In this document: positions 8,563 to 17,408 of the stretch, one piece after another
Position numbering within the stretch: the stretch's first letter is position 1
Layout: each line of letters opens with the position of its first letter
Origin: Ardenticatenaceae bacterium
GTDB taxonomy: Bacteria > Chloroflexota > Anaerolineae > Promineifilales > Promineifilaceae
Reading direction: 5' to 3'
DNA length: 64,000 bases
Assembly (NCBI GenBank): GCA_020634215.1
Contig: JACKCD010000004.1
Span: 1 to 64,000, forward strand
Notes under the pieces: model-generated
Databases searched by the model: none
The model's input: only the letters and a program-made list of their open reading frames with translations
What the model was told of the DNA's origin: nothing
Made by a program: the position numbers and the translations under genes

Positions 8563-8877
8563 ATGAACGAAATAGCTAATCGGATGTACCAACTGCCAGT
8601 TAAATATAATCAAAAAATAAGCCAAGCTGTCCAAATTTTGCGGGAAGTTGGCTGTACAGAAGTCTACTTGTTTGGATCTTTAGGTACAGGTAATTATCAT
8701 GAAGGATCTGACATTGATTTAGCGGTGCGCGGTTGCCCAAAGGGAAAGTATTTTTATGTTTTAGGGCAATTACTAGATGCTCTCGACGATAAAGTTGATC
8801 TAGTAGACTTGGATAGCAAAGAAAATGCATTCGCACAGCACTTGCAGAACATGGGGAGACTTGTCAAAATTGCTTGA
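8563..8877 (+). CDS. mntA: MntA-type nucleotidyltransferase antitoxin
   Basis: 104 residues. The motif G-S-x10-D-x-D (Gly38, Ser39, Asp50, Asp52) and a third acidic stretch (D-L-V-D-L) mark the minimal nucleotidyltransferase fold. In characterised MntA/HepT pairs this enzyme adds AMP to a Tyr of the HEPN toxin and blocks it. The next gene overlaps its 3' end and carries the matching target motif, so this is a type VII toxin-antitoxin pair by family knowledge. Base composition is visibly AT-richer than the neighbours and no AACGGCCGTT copy lies here, consistent with recent transfer. I use the second ATG because the first lies inside the -10 box. Confidence 0.9.
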   Translation: MNEIANRMYQLPVKYNQKISQAVQILREVGCTEVYLFGSLGTGNYHEGSDIDLAVRGCPKGKYFYVLGQLLDALDDKVDLVDLDSKENAFAQHLQNMGRLVKIA

Positions 8878-9328
8878 AACCATTGTTTCCGATATCAAAT
8901 TTGAGATAGGGCAAATTGATCAGCTATTCACGGCCTATGCAGATCTTTTTGAACAGTTGGAGAATGAAGCTCCGAGCATGGTCGAACTGGCTGCCATCGC
9001 CACTATCTTGCATTCTTTTTACAATGGCATCGAGAACATTTTTCGGCGCATTGCCAAAGGAATAGATGAGGAGATTCCTGAAGGGGTTGCTTGGCGTCGC
9101 CTATTGTTAGCTCAAATGACAAAGCCAAATTCATCCAGGCAAGCTGTTTTAACCGCTAAATCAGAGAACCAGCTAAAACAGTACCTGAACTTCCGTCACT
9201 TTTTTCGTCACAGCTATTCGTTTGTGCTAGATTGGGATGAGATGAAAGACCTTGCTTTGTCTGTAGAGGCTGTTTGGGAAGAGACAAAATCCGAACTTCT
9301 TGCTTTTCTCAATCAGATGTGTGCATAA
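8825..9328 (+). CDS. hepT: HepT-like HEPN toxin (ribonuclease)
   Basis: 167 residues if the ATG at 8825 is used; a TTG near 8870 behind GGGGAG would give a shorter product and less overlap. The helical HEPN domain ends with R-H-F-F-R-H-S-Y, exactly the R-x4-H-x-Y motif (Arg124, His129, Tyr131) of HepT. Arg/His form the RNase site and the Tyr is the residue adenylylated by MntA. The 53-base overlap with mntA implies coupled translation. The last 20 bases overlap the convergent GH32 gene. Cognate pairing is inferred from order and motifs. Confidence 0.88.
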   Translation: MHSHSTCRTWGDLSKLLETIVSDIKFEIGQIDQLFTAYADLFEQLENEAPSMVELAAIATILHSFYNGIENIFRRIAKGIDEEIPEGVAWRRLLLAQMTKPNSSRQAVLTAKSENQLKQYLNFRHFFRHSYSFVLDWDEMKDLALSVEAVWEETKSELLAFLNQMCA

Positions 9329-10901
9329 AAAATCGGGCCGTTTTCAACCCATACACCTCAAAGTTTGGCACGAAAACGGCCGTTTCTCCCTCCACAAACA
9401 GTTCTATTCCCACACTCTCTTCACGAGGGAAAATTTGGTCAGTAAACGTGACCAGCCCGCCGTTTACAAAAACCTCAACAGATGATTTGTCTACAAACAT
9501 ATGTAGCCGTAAGAGGCCATCCGCTGGCTCAAATTGCGCCGTGTGAATGGTCGCAAACTGGCCGTGGAAATCGCCTTGCCCGGAGCGAGAGCGATCCACA
9601 AAGAGGGTGTTGCTTTTGGGGGCGTAGCCAACGGCCGTTTCTTCCCCCCCGCCCACGCGCACGCGGATGCCCACTTTATTCGCCGTAACAGGAACCTCTA
9701 TTTCCGCCACGATTTCCAGGGTCTCGCCCCTCACGTCTGGCGCAAAAGGTGTATTAGGCGTCAGCGTCAGGTTTTGCCAGGTGTGGTGGGTGGTGCGGAG
9801 TTGGGTGAGTTCGGAAACGGCCGTTTGTATCAACCGCACCCCTTCGTCTGTTTGCACCAGCCCCACCTCACGCGGAATCGTCATCGCCCCGCGCCAGGTT
9901 GAGGTAGGAATGTCACGGGCATATTGCCAATTATTCATCCACGCCAGCCACAGACGGCGGCCGGCGGGGGCATCACTCCACGACTGCGCCGCATAAAAAT
10001 CTGCCCCATAATCAGCCCACAGTACCGTCCCTTTGGGATTTTCACTGGTAAATGTTTGCCCGTCAAACGTCCCCACAAAATATTGTGTGCCGCTACCTCC
10101 GGCCGGCGCCCCATTTCCCACCCCCACTGTCAGCACCCAGCGCGATTGGTCGCTGCCACCCACGGGCAGCTCAAACAAATCGGGTGTTTCCCACACGCCA
10201 GAGGTAGAACCATAACCAAAGCCAAAGCTGCCGCTGGCCTCCCAATCAACCAGGTTGGGTGAGGTATAAAACAGGATAGCACTACCTGCCGCCAGCGACA
10301 TCACCCAATGCCCATTATCATTGCCCGCATCGTACCACATCACCTTCGGGTCACGGAAGTTGCGGATGTTGGGCGGGGTGGGGATGACAGGGTTGCCCTC
10401 ATACTTTGTCCAGGTGCGTCCCTTGTCGGTACTGTAGGCAACGGCCTGGCTTTGATGTGAATTGTCCGGGTCGTGGTAGGTGTAAATGGCGACCATCGCA
10501 TCCTTGCCAAACCCAGCCGTGTTGTGCCAATCAATGACGGCACTACCGGAAAAAATATAGCCGAGGTCATCGGGGTACAGAGCGATAGGTAAATGCTGCC
10601 AGTTCACCAGATCAAGACTGACGGCGTGGCCCCAGTGCATGGGTCCCCAAACGGTGTCGTCAGGGTAATATTGGTAAAACAGGTGGTATTCACCGCCGTA
10701 ATAAACCATGCCGTTGGGGTCGTTGACCCATTTTTCGGGGGGTGTAAAGTGGAATTGGGGGCGGAATGGTTCGTCAAGGGGAAGGGCAGGCTGGGAAGAC
10801 AGGCGGGAAATAACCATGTAGATTGTTCCTAAGGCAACCAAAAGGGTGAAAAATGTATACAGGATTTGTTGATGTGGGTAGAGCGTAGAGCCGTTTTGCA
10901 C
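9309..10901 (-). CDS. Glycoside hydrolase family 32 (fructan/sucrose hydrolase), membrane-anchored
   Basis: 530 residues from a GTG start; AAGGGG within the end of the permease gene is the ribosome site. GH32 enzymes release fructose from sucrose, levan or inulin. Visible motifs: W-V-N-D-P-N-G with the nucleophile Asp61, F-R-D-P for the transition-state Asp, and E-T-P-D-L-F with the acid/base Glu (usual form E-C-P-D-L-F). A C-terminal beta-sandwich domain follows (V-D-K-S-S-V-E-V-F-V-N). An N-terminal hydrophobic segment (about residues 13-32) acts as signal or anchor, so it works outside the membrane. It is last in the operon behind two sugar permeases and a binding protein, suggesting hydrolysis of imported-sugar precursors at the cell surface. 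Confidence 0.92.
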   Translation of the reverse strand: MQNGSTLYPHQQILYTFFTLLVALGTIYMVISRLSSQPALPLDEPFRPQFHFTPPEKWVNDPNGMVYYGGEYHLFYQYYPDDTVWGPMHWGHAVSLDLVNWQHLPIALYPDDLGYIFSGSAVIDWHNTAGFGKDAMVAIYTYHDPDNSHQSQAVAYSTDKGRTWTKYEGNPVIPTPPNIRNFRDPKVMWYDAGNDNGHWVMSLAAGSAILFYTSPNLVDWEASGSFGFGYGSTSGVWETPDLFELPVGGSDQSRWVLTVGVGNGAPAGGSGTQYFVGTFDGQTFTSENPKGTVLWADYGADFYAAQSWSDAPAGRRLWLAWMNNWQYARDIPTSTWRGAMTIPREVGLVQTDEGVRLIQTAVSELTQLRTTHHTWQNLTLTPNTPFAPDVRGETLEIVAEIEVPVTANKVGIRVRVGGGEETAVGYAPKSNTLFVDRSRSGQGDFHGQFATIHTAQFEPADGLLRLHMFVDKSSVEVFVNGGLVTFTDQIFPREESVGIELFVEGETAVFVPNFEVYGLKTARFFMHTSD

Positions 10902-10906
10902 TCGCT

Positions 10907-11791
10907 CTACCCCTTAATCCCACTCGCAGCAATACTTTCAATAAATGCCCGCTGCAGCGAAAGGTAAAGAATTAACACCGGGATTGTGATGATTGACAAA
11001 TAGGCCATAATTTCGCCCCAAGCCACGTTGAGTTGGAAGAAATAGGAAACCCCAATCTGCACCGGCCGCAGTTCCTCCGACTGCACCACCATAATCGGCC
11101 ACAAATAATCCCCCCACTTTGCCAAAAAGGTCAAAATGGCTACGGTCGCAAAAACGGGGCCAGAGATTGGCACATAAATACGGCGATAAATTTCAAACCA
11201 GCTTGCGCCGTCAATGCGTGCTGCTTCTACCAATTCATAGGGCAGCGAGCGGAAAAATTGTACAAACAGGAAAATGGCAAAGGCACTCACAATGAAGGGG
11301 ATAATTTGCACATGGTACGTGTCTAGCCAATTTTGCGTGAGACAAACAAACGCCCCGCTTTCACAATCCGAAAAGCTAATCCACGGCAGCTTGCTTACAA
11401 TGAGCAGCAGGGGAATGGCAATGGTCTCAAAAGGGACAATCAGCGTGGCGATGATCATGGACAGGACAAGACCCTTGCCTTTCCAGCGCGGCACGGCCAG
11501 AGCAAAACCCGCCATTGAATTGAGAACCAAACTCAGCAACGTTGTTACCGAGGTGATGAGAACTGAGTTGAAGATAAAGCGAGCAATTGGCACACGCTGA
11601 AAAGCTTCAATATAGTTGTTAAACGATAAATCCCCATACGGTACAAAGGCCAGCAGCGAGCCGGAATCGCGCAGCAGTTGCAAATCGGGCTTCAATGATG
11701 AAACCAGCATAAAAACAATTGGGAAGAGAAAGATCAGCGCTACCACAATTAGCAGGGTATAACGCCCGATTAGAGTCAAGGATTTAGGCAT
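10907..11791 (-). CDS. ABC sugar permease, MalG type
   Basis: 294 residues from the ATG at 11791, preferred over 11800 because GGGAG is then at normal spacing. Six membrane spans and the cytoplasmic E-A-A loop (E-L-V-E-A-A-R-I-D-G-A-S, contacts the ATPase) identify the inner subunit of a carbohydrate ABC importer (CUT1). It starts one base after the previous permease stops. A Cys-containing insert (S-D-C-E-S-G-A-F-V-C-L-T) between spans is unusual for the family. No ATPase gene lies in this locus, so a shared MsmK/UgpC-type ATPase must be encoded elsewhere. Confidence 0.92.
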   Translation of the reverse strand: MPKSLTLIGRYTLLIVVALIFLFPIVFMLVSSLKPDLQLLRDSGSLLAFVPYGDLSFNNYIEAFQRVPIARFIFNSVLITSVTTLLSLVLNSMAGFALAVPRWKGKGLVLSMIIATLIVPFETIAIPLLLIVSKLPWISFSDCESGAFVCLTQNWLDTYHVQIIPFIVSAFAIFLFVQFFRSLPYELVEAARIDGASWFEIYRRIYVPISGPVFATVAILTFLAKWGDYLWPIMVVQSEELRPVQIGVSYFFQLNVAWGEIMAYLSIITIPVLILYLSLQRAFIESIAASGIKG

Positions 11792-11792
11792 T

Positions 11793-12929
11793 TTAATCAT
11801 TCTCCCGTGTTAGATAGCGTTGAATGAGCGCAACCGTTAAAACCATTAAGAAGAAAAAGACAGAAATAGCTGAACCATAAGCAATATCTTGCTTGTTAAA
11901 ACCGCGCTGCACCATTTGGTGAATCACCGTCGTTGTGGAATCGAGCGGGCCGCCACGGGTCATGATATCTACCTGGGTAAACAAACCAAACGCGGCCATG
12001 GTGATGGTAATGAGGACAAAGACAAAGGTGTTGCGTAAACCGGGCCAGGTGACATAGCGGAATTGTTGCCAGGTGCTGGCACCGGCAACGGCGGCGGCTT
12101 CATAGAGTACGCCGGGAATGGTTTGCAAACCGGCCAGCCAAATGACCATGTGGAACCCGACCCCTTGCCAAACGGACATGATGATGATGGCGGGCATGGA
12201 GGTCTTTTCGTTGCCTAGCCAGTCAATGGGCTGAAAGCTGCCGAAGCTGAGCATGGACAGAAGGCTGTTGAGCAGGCCGTTGTTGCCATCATAGATAAAG
12301 CGCCACAGGATGGAAACGATGACCATGGAAATGACAACGGGGATAAAGTAGATGGTGCGGAAGATGTTGATGCCCCTGAGCTTTTGGTTGACAAGCAGGG
12401 CCAAGCCCAACCCTAATCCCCCTTGCACCGGCACAACAATAATGGTGAAGTAGAGAATATTGAGGAGAGAGCGGAGGAAAACGGAATCGCCTGCAAGTAG
12501 CAAATATTGTGTATCACCGCTCACCCAGGCGTAGGCTTCTTGCAGACCATCTAGTTCGGGGTAATCGGGGTTGTCACGGGTGAAGTTGCGGGAGCGGGGA
12601 AAGGTGTAGTTGCCGTCTTCGTCCAGAATGTATTCACCGGTGTCGGGATCTACTTCGGCTTTGTTGGGGAAGATGCGCATGGTGAGCAGACGCTCAAAGT
12701 TGCGTGTGCCCACAAATTCGGTGGGGTTGGGTGAGATTAGCCGTTGGTTGGTGAAGGCAAAGCCAAAGGCCATGAAGAAAGGGACAATTAAAAATGCTAA
12801 CAGCAAAATGACGGCGGGGGCGATCATGCCATAGCCGGCCCATGCTTCTTGCCGCCGTGCTTTGCTGGTTTGGGCTGGAGGTGGGGTGGGAGAAACGGCC
12901 GTTTTTCCCACGGAACTAGACATACTCAT
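11793..12929 (-). CDS. ABC sugar permease, MalF type
   Basis: 378 residues from the ATG at 12929, five bases behind a GAGGAG site; the frame back to 12992 is unsupported. The N-terminal tail is cytoplasmic and Pro-rich, followed by a first span. A long periplasmic loop (about 80 residues, including E-V-D-P-D-T-G-E-Y) precedes the remaining five spans, as in MalF. The E-A-A loop reads E-A-A-A-V-A-G-A-S-T-W-Q-Q-F. It forms a heterodimer with the next gene product. Confidence 0.92.
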   Translation of the reverse strand: MSMSSSVGKTAVSPTPPPAQTSKARRQEAWAGYGMIAPAVILLLAFLIVPFFMAFGFAFTNQRLISPNPTEFVGTRNFERLLTMRIFPNKAEVDPDTGEYILDEDGNYTFPRSRNFTRDNPDYPELDGLQEAYAWVSGDTQYLLLAGDSVFLRSLLNILYFTIIVVPVQGGLGLGLALLVNQKLRGINIFRTIYFIPVVISMVIVSILWRFIYDGNNGLLNSLLSMLSFGSFQPIDWLGNEKTSMPAIIIMSVWQGVGFHMVIWLAGLQTIPGVLYEAAAVAGASTWQQFRYVTWPGLRNTFVFVLITITMAAFGLFTQVDIMTRGGPLDSTTTVIHQMVQRGFNKQDIAYGSAISVFFFLMVLTVALIQRYLTREND

Positions 12930-12957
12930 CTCATCTCCTCTTGCCTTCGCGTGATAA

Positions 12958-12989
12958 TCAGTAGGCCAACCTGTCGGCCAGCCTACTGA
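12958..12989 (-). terminator. Intergenic hairpin between binding-protein and permease genes
   Basis: A perfect 9-bp stem, TCAGTAGGC / GCCTACTGA, with a 14-base loop and no T-run. Hairpins at this junction in sugar operons commonly allow the binding protein to be made in excess over the permeases. Confidence 0.6.
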
Positions 12990-13013
12990 CACTTACAACT
13001 TATTGACTACAGA

Positions 13014-15749
13014 TTATTGACCTGTTGCAATAGCGTCTTCGTGAATGGACGGCCCAACCACGGAGCCATCAAACCCATAGCCACCATTGGCTTCAATGTC
13101 AGCGTTGATTTCATCAGCCGCTGCATCCAAGGCGTCAATCACGTCCGCGCCATTGGCGATGTCGGCCAGCGCTTTTTCAAAGGTGAGGGCAGCCGAGAGA
13201 TAAGCTGGCGTCGGCGGGCGCAGCGTGGCCTGACGGTTGCTCAAGTCAAAGAAGATTTCCAACGGGCCACCAGGAGCATAGTTCTGGGTCAATGCTGCTG
13301 CGCTGGGGGTGGAAGGAATCAGACCGATGCCATCAGAGAAAGCGGCCAGGTATTGATCCTGAATGGCATGTTCGATGAAGGCATTGGCACAATCTTTATT
13401 TTGGCTGTCGGCAGAGATACCGAACTGCCACGAAGCAGCACCGATGCGGTTGCCGTTGCCAAAGTTTGGTGCCGGCAGGAAGAGCAGGTCATCGCCAAAG
13501 GCATCGAGTGCACCCAAAGCGGCCCAGTTGCCGTTCCATTGGAGGGCGTATTTGCCATCAATAAAGCCGGTGTCGCGGTCAGCACCGTCTTGGGAGGTGC
13601 CGGGAGCGAGGCCACGGTCGAAGACACTTTGCCACCATTCACCAAAAGCGATGGCTTCATCGCCGTTGATGGCACCCTCAGCGGTGGTGTAAGTGGAGCG
13701 GTCTACGATGTCGCCACCAAAGCTTTGCATGAGCGGGGAGAAGGCGTAGGGATACCACTCGCCCGTCCAGGCCATGCCGAGGTCGAGGGCGTATTCAAAG
13801 TCGCCGCTAGCTTGGAGGGTTTCCAGGGCTGCGTCAAACTCTTCCATCGTCCACGGCTCATCGAGCGTGGGGATGCGGATGTCGTTGGCTTCGAGGACGG
13901 AGCGGCGGGCAAACATGGCTACAGCCGCGTCCCACAGACCAACGGAGTAAACTTCGCCGTTCCATTTGCCAACGGCACCAGGCAGGAAGCCATCCAAAGC
14001 ACCATCAGACAGTTGCAGCGGAACCATGTAGCCAGACCATGCCCAGTTAGGCATGACAGGGCCGTCTACGTCAATGATGTCGGGCAGGTCGCCAGCGAGA
14101 GCGGCGGCCACGATAGATTCATTGTAGCTTTCCTGCGGGAAGTCCTGGATGGATACGTTACAGGCAGCTTGCGAAGCATTGAAATCATCAACAATGCTCA
14201 AGAGAATGGCGCGTTCGGTTTCGTTGCCAGCGCCGTGATACCACATGCTAACTTCAGCAGCGTCGCCGGCCGGTTCAGCAGCCGCTTCTTCAACGGGGGC
14301 AGCGGCCATGGCACCTGTTGCAATAGCGTCCTCATGAATGGACGGTCCAACCACGGAGCCGTCAAATCCATAGCCACCATTGGCTTCGATGTCGGTGTTG
14401 ATTTCATCAGCGGCTGCATCCAGAGCATCTACCACATCAGCCCCATTGGCGATGTCGGCCAACGCCTTTTCAAAGGTGAGGGCGGCCGAGAGATAAGCTG
14501 GTGTCGGCGGACGCAGCGTGGCCTGACGGTTGCTCAGGTCAAAGAAGATTTCCAACGAGCCACCGGGGGCATAGTTTTTGGTCAATGCTGCCGCGCTGGG
14601 CGTGGAAGGAATCAGACCAATGCCGTCAGAGAAAGCGGCCAGGTATTGATCTTGAATCGCAAAAGCGATGAAAGCGTTGGCACCATCTTTGTGCTGGCTG
14701 TCGGCGGAGATGCCGAACTGCCAGGAAGCGGCACCGATGCGGTTGCCATTGCCAAAGTTGGGTGCCGGCAGGAAGAGCAGGTCGTCGCCAAAGGCATCAA
14801 GCGCACCCAAAGCGGCCCAGTTACCGTTCCATTGCAGGGCGTACTTGCCGTCAATAAAGCCAGTGTCGCGGTCAGCACCGTCTTGGGAGGTGCCGGGGGC
14901 GAGGCCACGGTCAAAGACACTTTGCCACCATTCGCCAAAAGCAATGGCTTCGTCACCGTTCAGCGCACCTTCGGCGGTGGTGTAGGTGGAGCGGTCTACG
15001 ATGTCGCCACCAAAGCTTTGCATCAGCGGGGAAAAGGCGTAGGGATACCACTCGCCCGTCCAGGCCATGCCGAGGTCGAGGGCGTATTCAAAATCGCCGC
15101 TGGCCTGAAGGGTTTCCAACGCCGCGTCAAACTCTTCCATCGTCCACGGTTCGTCAAGCGTGGGGATGCGGATGTCGTTGGCTTCGAGGACGGAGCGGCG
15201 GGCAAACATGGCTACAGCCGCATCCCACAGACCAACGGAGTAAACATCGCCATTCCATTTGCCAACGGCACCAGGCAGGAAGTTGTCAATAGCCCCAGCC
15301 GGTAAATCCAGCGGAACCATGTAGCCAGACCACGCCCAGTTGGGCATAACGGGGCCGTCTACGTCAATGATGTCGGGCAGGTCGCCAGCGAGGGCGGCGG
15401 CCACGATGGATTCATTGTAACTTTCTTGGGGGAAGTCCTGAATTTCGACGACGTAGTCGCTTTGGGAAGCGTTGAAGTCTTCGACGATGCTGAGAAGGAT
15501 ACCGCGTTCGGTTTCGTTGCCAGCGCCGTGGTACCACATGGTGACGGTGGCGGGGGCGTCGGTGGCTGGGGCGGCTGCTTCTTCAACGGGGGTTTCTTCA
15601 ACGGCCGTTTCTTCTGCCGGCTGTTGTTCTTCAGTCGTCGTTTCGGTTTCGCTTGTTTGCGGCGTTTCACCACCACCACAAGCAACCAGAATCAGGGATA
15701 AAATTAACAAAAACAGCACGATTAACGGCCGTTTGCGAAAAGCGTTCAT
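13014..15749 (-). CDS. Tandem-duplicated sugar-binding lipoprotein (two SBP domains in one chain)
   Basis: 911 residues, about twice the normal length of a family-1 solute-binding protein. The signal peptide ends in the lipobox L-V-A-C (Cys near residue 24), followed by a T/E/A/P linker. Two nearly identical binding domains follow, each starting M-W-Y-H-G-A-G-N-E-T-E-R and ending H-E-D-A-I-A-T-G, offset by 431 residues (1293 bp). The linker before copy two resembles the N-terminal linker, as expected if a whole mature protein was duplicated. Differences include D-S-Q-H-K-D-G-A versus D-S-Q-N-K-D-C-A and many silent changes. It has an AAGGAG site 8 bases before the ATG. It likely delivers fructan or sucrose units to the permeases next door. 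Confidence 0.93.
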   Translation of the reverse strand: MNAFRKRPLIVLFLLILSLILVACGGGETPQTSETETTTEEQQPAEETAVEETPVEEAAAPATDAPATVTMWYHGAGNETERGILLSIVEDFNASQSDYVVEIQDFPQESYNESIVAAALAGDLPDIIDVDGPVMPNWAWSGYMVPLDLPAGAIDNFLPGAVGKWNGDVYSVGLWDAAVAMFARRSVLEANDIRIPTLDEPWTMEEFDAALETLQASGDFEYALDLGMAWTGEWYPYAFSPLMQSFGGDIVDRSTYTTAEGALNGDEAIAFGEWWQSVFDRGLAPGTSQDGADRDTGFIDGKYALQWNGNWAALGALDAFGDDLLFLPAPNFGNGNRIGAASWQFGISADSQHKDGANAFIAFAIQDQYLAAFSDGIGLIPSTPSAAALTKNYAPGGSLEIFFDLSNRQATLRPPTPAYLSAALTFEKALADIANGADVVDALDAAADEINTDIEANGGYGFDGSVVGPSIHEDAIATGAMAAAPVEEAAAEPAGDAAEVSMWYHGAGNETERAILLSIVDDFNASQAACNVSIQDFPQESYNESIVAAALAGDLPDIIDVDGPVMPNWAWSGYMVPLQLSDGALDGFLPGAVGKWNGEVYSVGLWDAAVAMFARRSVLEANDIRIPTLDEPWTMEEFDAALETLQASGDFEYALDLGMAWTGEWYPYAFSPLMQSFGGDIVDRSTYTTAEGAINGDEAIAFGEWWQSVFDRGLAPGTSQDGADRDTGFIDGKYALQWNGNWAALGALDAFGDDLLFLPAPNFGNGNRIGAASWQFGISADSQNKDCANAFIEHAIQDQYLAAFSDGIGLIPSTPSAAALTQNYAPGGPLEIFFDLSNRQATLRPPTPAYLSAALTFEKALADIANGADVIDALDAAADEINADIEANGGYGFDGSVVGPSIHEDAIATGQ
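13021..15548. repeat. 1293-bp direct repeat encoding the duplicated binding domain
   Basis: Sequence from 13021 is repeated from 14314 with high identity, both copies in frame within one gene. Scattered third-position differences show that the copies are distinct and not a simple assembly duplication. Similarity that high over 1.2 kb points to a recent event or ongoing gene conversion. Confidence 0.92.
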
Positions 15750-15826
15750 TTTCTCACTCCTTAAAATAGAAAGGTCATCACCATCTAGCCCAGCAGAAAA
15801 TTTGTTTGCTAAACGGTAATTTTAAA

Positions 15827-15839
15827 TTTGACGTTCAAA
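15827..15839. promoter_or_regulatory. Candidate operator upstream of the binding-protein gene
   Basis: The inverted repeat TTTGA-CGT-TCAAA lies 78 bases before the start of the SBP gene, within the 210-base gap to the regulator gene. It is a plausible LacI-family site, although its arms differ from the repeat at 17033-17052. No clear -35/-10 pair was seen. Confidence 0.4.
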
Positions 15840-15959
15840 AAGAGATAGTTGATTGGGGTTTGCCAGCAGTCTTTACGATAAAGCGGCCTCCTTCTGAGTA
15901 GTAATCGGTAGCACACAATCGGTTTTAGCCAGACAGACAGCACCTCTTACCTTAACCTG

Positions 15960-17006
15960 TTAAGCCGAACCACGCTTGATCAAGGGACACTCAAGGATTT
16001 GTTGTTTTGGCTTGCTTGCTTGTTCTGTGCCATTGTGCCGCCGATTAATTAGCTCCAGCAGATGATTAACAGCCCAACTCCCCATTTCATAATGAGGCAA
16101 GGCCATCGTGGTTAAACCAGGATCAAGATCAGCGGCAATCAGGTCTTGATCGTCAAAACCAATGACGGCAACATCATCAGGAATTGATAAATTAAGCGCA
16201 TTTAAAGCGTCATAGGCACCCATTGCCATGCGGTCGTTATAGCAAAAAAGTGCTGTTGGTCGGTCTGCGCGATTAAACAGCTTTTTGGCTAAATCGCGCC
16301 CACCTTGCTGGGTTGTTTCATCAAAGGCCACTAGGTTGGCATCAAAGGGGATTTCTGCTTCGGTCAAGGCTTTTTTGTAGCCTGCTAAACGCCCAACATG
16401 AGCTGGTACTTCAACTGCGTCGCAAATAAATGCGATTTTGCGATGGCCTTGTTGAATGAGATAGCTTGTCGCCTCATAGCCACCCCGTATTTCATCCGGC
16501 ACAACCGATGGCAAAGAATGATCGGCTACAAAGCAGTCGAGCAAGACGGTGGGAACTTCACGAATGCTTGCTGGGGGATGAACTTCACGATGATACATGG
16601 TGGCATAAATAATGCCGTCCACCTGACGATCAAGCAGGGTTTCAACGGCCGTTTTTTTCATCGCCTGGTTATTGCCCGTGTTCACCAACAGCAGCAAATA
16701 ATTTTCTTCCCAGGCACGCTCTTGCGCTCCTTGCACAATACGGCCGGCAAAGGGAGTGCTGGCAATTACGTCAGAAACAAAACCAATGGTGTGGGTTTTC
16801 TGCGAGCGCAGCCCGCTGGCTAACGCATTGCGACGATAGTTTAACTCTTTGGCGGCGGCAAGCACCCGGTCTTGTGTGTCGGTGGGGATATTGGCTGATT
16901 CAACTTTGTTGAGGACAAAGGAAACGGTGGTACGCGAGACACCTGCCAAATCGGCAACATCTTGCATAGACGGCCGTTTCTTTTGTTTGGTTTTGCTTGC
17001 CATCAT
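15960..17006 (-). CDS. LacI-family transcriptional regulator
   Basis: 348 residues. The N-terminal LacI helix-turn-helix reads M-Q-D-V-A-D-L-A-G-V-S-R-T-T-V-S-F-V-L-N (about residues 14-33), with a hinge helix (R-N-A-L-A-S-G-L-R-S) and a periplasmic-binding-protein-like effector domain beginning T-H-T-I-G-F-V-S-D. The effector is probably a sugar. It sits directly upstream of the GH32/transporter operon in the same direction with a 210-base gap, so it is the likely local repressor. Two in-frame ATG codons (17006, 17003) are possible starts. A 20-bp inverted repeat upstream suggests autoregulation. Confidence 0.92.
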   Translation of the reverse strand: MMASKTKQKKRPSMQDVADLAGVSRTTVSFVLNKVESANIPTDTQDRVLAAAKELNYRRNALASGLRSQKTHTIGFVSDVIASTPFAGRIVQGAQERAWEENYLLLLVNTGNNQAMKKTAVETLLDRQVDGIIYATMYHREVHPPASIREVPTVLLDCFVADHSLPSVVPDEIRGGYEATSYLIQQGHRKIAFICDAVEVPAHVGRLAGYKKALTEAEIPFDANLVAFDETTQQGGRDLAKKLFNRADRPTALFCYNDRMAMGAYDALNALNLSIPDDVAVIGFDDQDLIAADLDPGLTTMALPHYEMGSWAVNHLLELINRRHNGTEQASKPKQQILECPLIKRGSA

Positions 17007-17032
17007 TCGCTAACGTCGTTTACTGAATCGTG

Positions 17033-17052
17033 TTACTAAATCGTGTTAGTAA
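17033..17052. promoter_or_regulatory. Inverted-repeat operator upstream of the LacI-family gene
   Basis: TTACTAA-N6-TTAGTAA is a perfect 7-bp inverted repeat 27 bases upstream of the regulator's start. The overlapping direct repeat AATCGTGTTA (twice) is also visible. Size and position suit autoregulation by the LacI-type protein. Confidence 0.6.
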
Positions 17053-17277
17053 TCTAGCAAATTCCAAAACCTTTGTCAAGAAATTGGGAAAATTGCCCAA
17101 ATTTCCTGCCTAAGGCAGGCTAATGGCTGTTTGGTAGAAGAAATGTTATTTTGGAGGTGTGAGGGGGTCTTGGCTAACGGCCGTTTTATCATCCCCATTC
17201 ATACCGCTGAGGAACAACCGCATTGCCTGGAAATACACGCTATTGCTAATCCTGGCAAGTTAAGCCAACTTGGCTAG

Positions 17278-17331
17278 AAAAAAAGTGCGCCGCTGCGGAC
17301 AGGAGGGAAAACCACAGCGGCGCTCTTTTTT
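17278..17331 (-). terminator. Terminator of the antiporter gene, possibly bidirectional
   Basis: A 12-bp stem with one mismatch (GCGCCGCTGCGG at 17287-17298, CCACAGCGGCGC at 17312-17323) has a run of A on its left (T-run on the minus strand) and a run of T on its right. It would stop transcripts of the antiporter gene, which runs leftward. Confidence 0.85.
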
Positions 17332-17408
17332 GGCGACTTCTATAAAAAAGAATAGCGTCTTTTTCTAAATATAAGCTGAATGCCAGTTAAACAGTTTGTG
17401 AGCGTTGC

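Larger units (their letters stand above)
17007..17408. other. Gene-free stretch between lacI-type gene and antiporter gene
   Basis: This 402-base stretch holds the operator at 17033-17052, one AACGGCCGTT copy near 17178 and the terminator at 17278-17331. No open frame of interest or RNA gene was recognised in the remainder. Confidence 0.7.

Noticed and set aside
13017..15305. 762-codon open frame on the + strand opposite the binding-protein gene
   Set aside because: It is an antisense shadow created by codon bias and the internal duplication. It has no recognisable domains, while the minus frame encodes a full lipoprotein.
13021..15548. The SBP duplication as a plain assembly error
   Set aside because: The copies differ at several amino acids and at many silent sites, and the linker joins them in frame. 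Long reads would still be useful.
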